From Flavobacterium sp. JAD_PAG50586_2 (GTDB lineage Bacteria > Bacteroidota > Bacteroidia > Flavobacteriales > Flavobacteriaceae), in contig CP096136.1 in assembly GCA_023213215.1 (NCBI GenBank), forward strand, positions 3,038,001 to 3,102,000: a DNA stretch of 64,000 bases. Direction: 5' to 3'. Positions within the stretch are counted from its first letter, which is position 1, and each line of letters begins with the position of its first letter. Positions 58,054 through 64,000 of this stretch are shown here, one piece after another. Under the pieces are notes generated by a model, which made no database searches, had not been told where the DNA came from, and saw nothing but the letters and a program-made list of their open reading frames with translations. A program made the translations under genes and the position numbers.

Positions 58054-58815
58054 CTATTCAGAATCAGTTAGTTTATCGAAAGCAATAATTTTAATCAGTC
58101 CCGTATTGCCTATACTATAAAACAAATATTTGTCATTGAAATACAATAGTTCAACCTTTTCAACCTTATATTCTTTTTTTAAGTTTTTTTCGATTGGTTT
58201 GACATTAATAAGATTACTAGGTAAGAAAAATTTTTTGTGAAATTCTATTGCGATAAGTGAAAAATTGAATAACAGAAACAACAATCCAAAGGTGAAAATA
58301 TATCCTGCCAACTTATTTTTATCTTCAAATGTAACTTTCCAACCGACGACGAACCCGAAGTAAATTATTAAGAAAATAAAAACAAACTTAATTAAGCTAA
58401 GTACGAATGGATTAACTTGCGGAAAGCTTTCAGTTGAAAGAACAAAAGCATATTCAAAAAGTAAAAAAGACGCTATTGCCACCAGAAAATATAACGACAT
58501 ACTAAGGATTGGATACTTTTTTATGAATGCTAATCCTGATTCACTCATTCCTTTGCGTTCCGAAAAGTCAGTAGTCACTTTTTGATAATAGACCGTTATT
58601 ATAAAACTAGAAGCGATAATTATCAAAATCAACAATCCATCCGCAACAAGTTGAGTTCCTGAAAAAAATCTTACGAAAGAAAACGACATACAAGATAATG
58701 CAACAATCTGCCAAATGCCACCAAGCAAAACTGGAATAAGGATTATAACGCCTACATAGTCTTTTAAAAAAGCTAATGGGTCGGTAATAAAGTCGGTTCT
58801 TATTTTCGTAATCAT
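58054..58815 (-). CDS. Uncharacterised polytopic membrane protein
   Basis: About 253 aa from ATG 58815 (MITKIRTDFITDPLAFLKDYVGV); an upstream in-frame Met at 58875 is less likely. About five transmembrane helices occupy residues 20-190, followed by a soluble C-terminal domain (KVEKVELLYFNDKYLFYSIGNTGLIKIIAFDKLTDSE). No family recognised. First gene of the three-gene cluster in the element. Confidence 0.65.
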   Translation of the reverse strand: MITKIRTDFITDPLAFLKDYVGVIILIPVLLGGIWQIVALSCMSFSFVRFFSGTQLVADGLLILIIIASSFIITVYYQKVTTDFSERKGMSESGLAFIKKYPILSMSLYFLVAIASFLLFEYAFVLSTESFPQVNPFVLSLIKFVFIFLIIYFGFVVGWKVTFEDKNKLAGYIFTFGLLFLLFNFSLIAIEFHKKFFLPSNLINVKPIEKNLKKEYKVEKVELLYFNDKYLFYSIGNTGLIKIIAFDKLTDSE

Positions 58816-58896
58816 ATTCAAAAGTTTAAATTGTTGGTTAGGTAAATATACTAACCAACAATTAACGATTGACAAATTTTTTAAATATCTTCTGGA

Positions 58897-59133
58897 TTAT
58901 CTCGGTTGATATTCGCTAGGATAAGGAATATTATTATCCCTAACATAGGTAAATAGGTTATAGAAATTGTTGTGAGCCATTTGGAAATCTATATAGGCAA
59001 TTTGATAATCAGGAATAAGGTTTAGTTCAGAGAATCCATCTGCTTCCACTAATTCTTTATCAAGCTTAAGTAATGCTTGAGATTTTGAAGCATAATCATC
59101 ATATAGTTCTTGTAATTTTTCTTTGTAAGTCAT
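58897..59133 (-). CDS. Small hypothetical protein, 78 aa
   Basis: Soluble, helical and acidic: MTYKEKLQELYDDYASKSQALL then YQIAYIDFQMAHNNFYNLF. No homology I can name. It is upstream of the membrane-protein cluster by about 80 bp and could be its small regulatory partner (weak inference). Confidence 0.5.
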   Translation of the reverse strand: MTYKEKLQELYDDYASKSQALLKLDKELVEADGFSELNLIPDYQIAYIDFQMAHNNFYNLFTYVRDNNIPYPSEYQPR

Positions 59134-59203
59134 AATGTGTTGTTTTAGAAGTACAAAGTTATCTGGAAGTTATAACCTAATCAAGGAATTTAAAATTTAT
59201 TTA

Positions 59204-59440
59204 CTATAAATCTCGAATAACGTGCTTAACAATCCCAAGGCATCTAACCTCATCATTTTCTTCAATCTTAATTGGTTTATGCTCTGCATTATCAGAAGTG
59301 AAGCTGTTGGATTTTTTGTTATAACGTTTAACGCTGTAAGCTGAATTGTTGATTGATATTACAGCAATACAACCATCCGTAAAATCTTTCCAAGATTTGA
59401 CGCTGGATTGAATAATCTTTCGCAAGAAACATAGCAATTG
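59204..59440 (-). pseudogene. S24 peptidase (UmuD/LexA-like) C-terminal scrap
   Basis: The frame ending at 59204 reads DFTDGCIAVISINNSAYSVKRYNKK then SDNAEHKPIKI and RCLGIVKHVIRDL, which matches the C-terminal half of S24 peptidases: the Lys in YSVKRY is the catalytic Lys and SDNAEHKPI is the family's SENPxYxPI loop. The upstream half with the catalytic Ser is missing; the frame instead opens into the umuC start. A remnant, not a working protease. Confidence 0.5.
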
Positions 59441-59463
59441 TTGACATCGACAAGGGCAATCAT
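59362..59463 (-). pseudogene. umuC 5' scrap (33 codons)
   Basis: ATG 59463 begins MIALVDVNNCYVSCERLFNP, the unmistakable N-terminus of a Y-family polymerase UmuC/DinP. After NP the reading goes to a stop (59362) and the DNA joins the S24 frame. The normal gene order is umuD-umuC, so a umuC start lying upstream of a umuD-type end indicates a deletion or rearrangement between two such operons. Confidence 0.7.
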
Positions 59464-59548
59464 AATTTGGGTTTTGAAGTACCACAAAATTACTAAAAAA
59501 CTCAAGGTCAAATTTGAATGTTGATAAATAAAACTACGTAGTATATTT

Positions 59549-60399
59549 TTAAATCACGTCATTAAAATTAACTTCTTCTGCATCGTTTTTCTTATCCATT
59601 CTATAAAAATTATATAAAGCATCCATCTGTGCTTGAAATTGGATAGGATGATTTTTCTGTGATTTCAACAATTCTAAAAAATAATTAAATTTAGAATAAT
59701 AAATAAATTTAGACAATTCCTCAAGTTCAGTTCGATATTCATCTTTCAAATCACAATTATTTATTGAATCAAATACATTGTAAAATGACGATATTATATT
59801 CGTGATGTGAAAGTAAATTGATAGATATGAATCGTTATATGTTATATCAACTTTTGTTCCTTTGTCTTCTTGCTCTTTTTTATTTCTAAAAATTCCACCA
59901 GAAATAAATTTATTCCTTGAATTCCAATGAAGTTATATTTCTTGTCATTTTTATCGTCTAAGTATTCAATCTTTGAAATTAATTTGTTGCCGTGAAACGA
60001 AATGTTGAAATTGTTGATTTCGTTAATTATCATAAGTAACCTAGACTTGTAGTTATTGAAAACAAAGTCAATATGTTCAGATGCCATATTTTTATTAAAC
60101 TGTTCTTGGATAATATCATTTGCTTTTTTTTGCATATAGAAAGCCAAGAAAGTAACTAAGGTTGCGGCTATTCCAACAATTGGGTTTAATATTCCTCCAA
60201 GTGCATCACCAACAACTCCGAAATTATCTGGTATACTTTGAAAGAATAATAATTGAATTAAAATTAAGGCAAAGCCAAAAACACCCAATCCTAGTAGTAC
60301 GAAGCTTAGATATGAAGTGTTATAAATTTTTTGGTCAGTCGTCATATTTGAAATGTTTACATACAAATATATAGAAAATGGGTTCATAGTTGAACCCAT
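59549..60399 (-). CDS. putAbiC-like membrane protein (frameshifted)
   Basis: Reassembled protein of about 280 aa. Two N-terminal membrane helices (SYLSFVLLGLGVFGFALILIQLLFF and ILNPIVGIAATLVTFLAFYMQ), with VGDALGGILNPIVG between them, then a charged helical domain: the layout of putative phage abortive-infection proteins (putAbiC). At the A6 run 59876-59881 the written frame ends KKSKKTKEQKLI, while one more A on the coding strand gives KKEQEDKGTKVDITYNDSYLS and joins the C-terminal part ending at 59549. The true start may be a Met at 60345 (MTTDQKI). Anti-phage role is family inference. Confidence 0.65.
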
Positions 60400-60421
60400 T
60401 ATGTACTATTGAAATTAGTTA

Positions 60422-62337
60422 TTATATATCGCATTCACTTATGTAGATATAGTTTTCTTTTTTAATTGTAGTTAATTGATTGCCTAGAAATCCATCACTT
60501 TCAATCCCATATTTTAATTGTTCTTGGAATTGATTATATAATTCTAGGGTATCTACAGTAAGGATGTTTGTATTTTCCTTATCAATCATCTGGTAGTTTT
60601 CCAGAATGTCCTTTGAATGGTCAAATTCAAATTGGTCATCTTTGTAGGCTGGTGCATTTTCCATATTAAGAATTGGTAGGTATTGATATTTTTTTCACTT
60701 CTTCCACCGTAAACCCTAACTCCATTCGCATTGATAAACAACTTTAGCGTGTTGTTTAGCCTTACACCGTTCACTTTGACAAAGGTGTTTGCCAAAACAT
60801 AACCATTGCCCACATCATTAAGGATAATCTTATCAATGAACTGTTTGAAGATGCTTCTTAATTCTGGTCTGTTATGCTTTGCATTCTCAAACATTTCAGA
60901 TGTTGCAGTTTTTTGATTGTAGTTTGCAATTGTGGTTTTTTTCGATAGAATATCTTTCGTAAGCCTTCTGATTTTTTCCTTGATTCCATCAATTTCAGAT
61001 TGAATTTCACCTTCCAACTTGGCAAATCTTTCGAAGTTTGGATTGGTACTAGCAGTAGTTACTTTCAAAAGGTTATCAATTTGCTTTTCCTTGCCATCCA
61101 ATGCTGATTTTTCATTTTTCAAAAGCTGTTCTTGGATACTTAACTCAGCTTGGATTTGCTTAAGGATGTCATTTGGATTATCCAAGTACTTTAGAAGTCC
61201 ATCTGCATTAGAAATCTGGTCATAAATAACACTTTCGATTAGGCTAATGTTAATGCTTCTGTTTCCACAACCACGCCCAGCAACCAGATATGAAGTGCAT
61301 TTGTAAACCTTATCACCATTGAGTTGATACTTGCCTGAGTATTTGCGACCGCAAACACCACAACGCATAAGGTCTTTCAACAAGTATTCATTTACAGTAA
61401 GCATATTTCTACTTGATTTGTTTTGTCTAAGATGGTTGCATTCATCCCAGATTTCAGTAGATACAATTGGTTCAACTGGAATTTCAATGTATTCAGCTGG
61501 TTCAAGGATTACATTTTTATCATCTATGATTTCAATTATAGCATCCTTAACTTTATGCCTTCTTATTCCTTTATAAGTTGGATTTTTCACCATCTGTCTT
61601 ATCACCACATCAGACCATTTAATTTCACTCCCAGTTATTGTTATATTTTCATCTAAGAAATTAAAGCTAACATCAGCTTTAAGTTTGTTGAATTTTGTTG
61701 GAACTTCCATTTCATTAAGTGAATTGGCTATTACTCTAAAACCAATTCCAGATTTATAATCTTGAAATATTTGTTCGACTATGCTAGCTTCATCTGGATT
61801 GATGATTACCTTACCAGTTTCATCGGTCATATATCCATAAGCTTGAGTGTTAGTATTTGATTTACCGTCAATAGCCCTTTGACGCTTTCCAGATTTTGCA
61901 CGTCCTTTGAATAACTCCGCTTCAATATGTGCAAACTCCATAAGCACTTGTAGAATGATTGAAACAATTGGGTCAACTTTTCCATCATCTTTGATAGTTT
62001 TTAATTGAAGTGTTCCAATATATACTGGTACTTTCAAGTCAGATAGTTCATCAATGATTTCCCTTGTGTGTCTTGGATTCCTTCCTATTCTTGAAATCTC
62101 AGTTACATAAATGCAATCATAAGCTTTTGGATTCGCTCTTAAGATTTCCATTATACGATTTAGTTCTGGTCTTTCATTGCACTTTTTATATCCAGAAAGT
62201 TTTTCAGCATAAATTTCAATCTGGTCTTCTTTGTAATCGTCTTTCAAAATCGCTCTGGTGCAATCAGAAATTTGACGCATGTATTCTTGATTGTCTTGAG
62301 TTGAAACCCTTGCATAAATTGCTACTTTTTTTTCCAT
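60422..62337 (-). CDS. Large serine recombinase (integrase of the element; frameshifted near C-terminus)
   Basis: Resolvase N-terminal domain with catalytic Ser12 in YARVSTQDNQEY and EISRIGRNPRHTREI, recombinase domain (YKSGIGFRVIANSLNEMEVP, NPTYKGIRRHKV), zinc ribbon (LMRCGVCGRKYSG then CTSYLVAGRGCGN) and a coiled coil (about 395-470). The written frame stops at 60586, but a T7 run (60689-60695, plus strand) is one base short: with it restored GRSEKKYQYLPILNMENAPAYKDD continues to 60422, giving about 638 aa. It sits at the right end next to comM, as integrases do, and is the likely enzyme for insertion at AATATT. Confidence 0.93.
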
Positions 62338-62463
62338 AATTTTTAAAATTTATTTGTTGTTTACTGGCAATCCTACTACAGAAAAATTCAGCCAACAAGT
62401 TTTTAATTGTATTATTTGCTTGTATAAATGTAAAGCCTCAAGTTTACTATACCAACTGAGGTC

Positions 62464-62469
62464 AATATT
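62464..62469. other. attR core of the comM-inserted element
   Basis: AATATT, identical to 49284-49289; left flank (actgaggtc) is element DNA, right flank (gataaagg) is comM. Confidence 0.75.
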
Positions 62470-63932
62470 GATAAAGGTGTCGGCTATCATTTAGTCGGAC
62501 TGCCGGATAATGCCATTAAGGAAAGCAGTTACCGGATTGCCGCTGCACTAAAAAACAATGGTTACAATCTGCCGGGAAAGAAAATAACAATCAACATGGC
62601 ACCAGCTGATTTGCGAAAGGAAGGTTCCGCCTATGATTTGACTTTGGCTGTGGGAATCCTTGTTGCTTCAGGTCAGATAAAGGCTGATGAAGTGGACAGG
62701 TATATTATTATGGGCGAAATGTCGCTTGACGGAGGTTTACAACCCATAAAAGGAGCATTGTCTATCGCCATCAAAGCGAAGGAGGAAGGTTTCAAAGGTT
62801 TTTTCTTCCGATTCAGAATGTAAAAGAGGCAGCGATTGTCACCGGATTGGATGTGTATGGAGTTGAGAATGTAATTCAGGTCATCGATTTTTTTGAAGGC
62901 AACGGTACTTTAGACCCAACAGTTATTGATACCAAAGAAGAGTTTTATAAAACCTTAGATTTTCCTGAATTTGATTTTGCTGATGTAAAAGGCCAGGAAA
63001 GCATCAAGCGCTGTATGGAAATAGCCGCTGCAGGTGGTCATAACATTATACTTATTGGGCCTCCGGGTTCAGGAAAAACAATGCTCGCAAAACGATTGCC
63101 TAGCATTTTACCACCAATGACTTTAAATGAAGCCTTGGAAACTACAAAAATACACAGCGTCGCGGGAAAAATAAAAGATATTGGTTTATTGAATCAACGT
63201 CCATTTAGGAGTCCGCATCATACAGCTTCATCGGTTTCTTTAGTTGGTGGTGGAAGTTATCCTCAACCCGGAGAAATCTCGTTAGCACACAACGGCGTTT
63301 TGTTTTTGGATGAATTGCCGGAATTCAAAAGAGAAGTCCTCGAAGTGATGCGGCAACCGTTGGAAGACAGGGAAGTGACTATTTCGAGAGCCAAGTTCAC
63401 CATTACTTATCCGTCGTCGTTTATGTTGGTAGCGAGTATGAATCCAAGTCCCGGAGGTTATTTTAACGATCCTGATGCGCCTGTAAGTTCATCTCCTGCA
63501 GAAATGCAGCGTTACCTCAGTAAGATTTCCGGGCCATTATTAGATAGAATTGATATTCATATTGAGGTAACTCCGGTTCCTTTCGATAAACTTACCGAAA
63601 CTAGAAAAGGGGAGAGCAGTGTTGAAATCAGAAAACGTGTCACCGTTGCGCGGGAAATACAGTCAGTTAGGTTTGTCGATTTTGATAACATCCATTACAA
63701 TGCGCAAATGAGTTCAAAACAGATTCGCGAATATTGTGCTTTGGATGAAAGTTCGTTACAGCTTTTAAAAACCGCTATGGAACGCCTGAATCTTTCCGCA
63801 AGGGCTTTTGACAGAATCCTAAAAGTCTCAAGAACCATCGCCGATTTAGAAGCATCGGAAACCGTAAATTCAAACCATATTGCTGAAGCGATTCAGTATA
63901 GAAGTTTGGATAGGGATGGATGGTTGGGTTAA
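62464..63932 (+). pseudogene. comM: comM main body (right of the element; one frameshift)
   Basis: Continues ComM/YifB from codon 23: NIDKGVGYHLVGLPDNAIKES, then the Lon-like N-terminal domain, AAA+ ATPase with Walker A GPPGSGKTM, the Mg-chelatase signature (FRSPHHTASSVSLVGG), Walker B VLFLDELPEF, and a C-terminal domain ending LDRDGWLG. The T6 run at 62799-62804 is one base short: the frame reads FFFRFRM-stop, while one more T gives FFLPIQNVKEAAIVTGLDVYG. Apart from this probable sequence error the only real lesion is the insertion. ComM promotes branch migration during natural transformation. Confidence 0.93.
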
Positions 63933-64000
63933 TCCAGCAAAGCCGAAAAAGTATCGCCCTGTTTGATATCTCCCGAATTATAGCCTTTCATAAACCACTC
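63929..64000 (-). CDS. Unidentified gene, C-terminal end only
   Basis: The last 23 codons of a minus-strand gene (EWFMKGYNSGDIKQGDTFSALLD) run off the window edge; its stop overlaps the comM stop. Too short to name. Confidence 0.4.
   Translation of the reverse strand, partial: EWFMKGYNSGDIKQGDTFSALLD

Larger units (their letters stand above)
49284..62469. mobile_element. 13.2-kb serine-recombinase integrative element inside comM
   Basis: The two halves of comM are in the same frame register on either side, and both junctions read gtnAATATT. The right end encodes a 638-aa large serine recombinase 127 bp from the junction. Cargo: DUF4393/Abi-alpha-like and putAbiC-like genes, a small serine recombinase, an XRE regulator, a winged-helix protein, a T9SS-sorted protein, three uncharacterised membrane proteins and a umuC/S24 scrap. 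Base composition is more AT-rich than the flanks. There is no relaxase, coupling protein or VirB-like gene, so it is not self-conjugative as seen. Confidence 0.9.

Noticed and set aside
60422-60664. Independent 80-aa gene overlapping the integrase end
   Set aside because: It overlaps the recombinase by 79 bp and a one-base homopolymer correction makes it the recombinase C-terminus.
49284-62469. Conjugative element (ICE)
   Set aside because: No relaxase, coupling ATPase or VirB/Tra-like gene could be found on either strand.
49284-62469. Temperate prophage
   Set aside because: No capsid, terminase, portal, tail or lysis genes, despite the integrase, XRE regulator and Abi-like genes.
1-64000. 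tRNA or rRNA genes
   Set aside because: I looked for cloverleaf-type segments with GGTTCGAnTCC arms, particularly at the element ends, and saw none; an exhaustive covariance search was not possible.

Overview
The window is a Bacteroidota chromosome segment and most resembles Flavobacterium or a close flavobacterial relative. The evidence is AT-rich DNA, few Shine-Dalgarno sequences, promoters of the TTG-N19-TAnnTTTG type, type IX secretion components and cargo (PorQ and two proteins with C-terminal sorting domains), and family-typical lipoproteins.

Layout. 1-8.3 kb: an alpha-glucan island with glgE (5' end outside the window), a maltokinase, glgB and a GH31 alpha-glucosidase. A GIY-YIG gene bracketed by palindromic repeats sits between the kinase and glgB, and a six-unit 43-bp tandem array lies between glgB and the glucosidase. 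8.3-24.7 kb: mostly housekeeping genes, namely an M48 lipoprotein protease, an MFS transporter, a DUF6252-type lipoprotein, lon, porQ, cmk, a nucleoside permease, a dicarboxylate symporter, rpsA, a fasciclin gene with an in-frame stop, a YetF-like protein and pheT. 25-36.8 kb: a large T9SS cargo protein, an aldehyde dehydrogenase with its DUF779 partner, a minus-strand run (GNAT, PhzF, atypical SDR, Crp/Fnr, MBL hydrolase, Crp/Fnr, lipoprotein, AraC regulator) and a bestrophin. 36.8-49.1 kb: an HExxH protein, a TolC/RND/HlyD efflux operon, recG, an M1 aminopeptidase and a patatin.

49.2-63.9 kb: comM (yifB, Mg-chelatase-like AAA+ competence protein) is cut after codon 24 by a 13.2-kb integrative element. 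The first 24 codons lie at 49218-49289 and the rest resumes at 62464; both junctions share AATATT. The element carries a large serine recombinase at its right end, a small serine recombinase with a divergent promoter/inverted-repeat region, two abortive-infection-like genes (DUF4393/Abi-alpha type and a putAbiC-like membrane protein), a T9SS-sorted gloVer-repeat protein, an XRE regulator, a winged-helix protein, three adjacent uncharacterised membrane proteins, and a scrap joining the start of umuC to an S24-peptidase (umuD-like) tail. No relaxase or type IV secretion gene is visible, so it looks like a serine-integrase genomic island with defence cargo.

Sequence quality matters here. At least a dozen genes (maltokinase, cmk start, Crp/Fnr, MBL hydrolase twice, TolC, RND three times, HlyD, recG, the Abi-like membrane protein, the large recombinase, comM) are each broken by exactly one missing base, nearly always in a homopolymer. 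This points to homopolymer under-calling rather than mass gene decay. I annotate such genes as single loci and give the position of each break.
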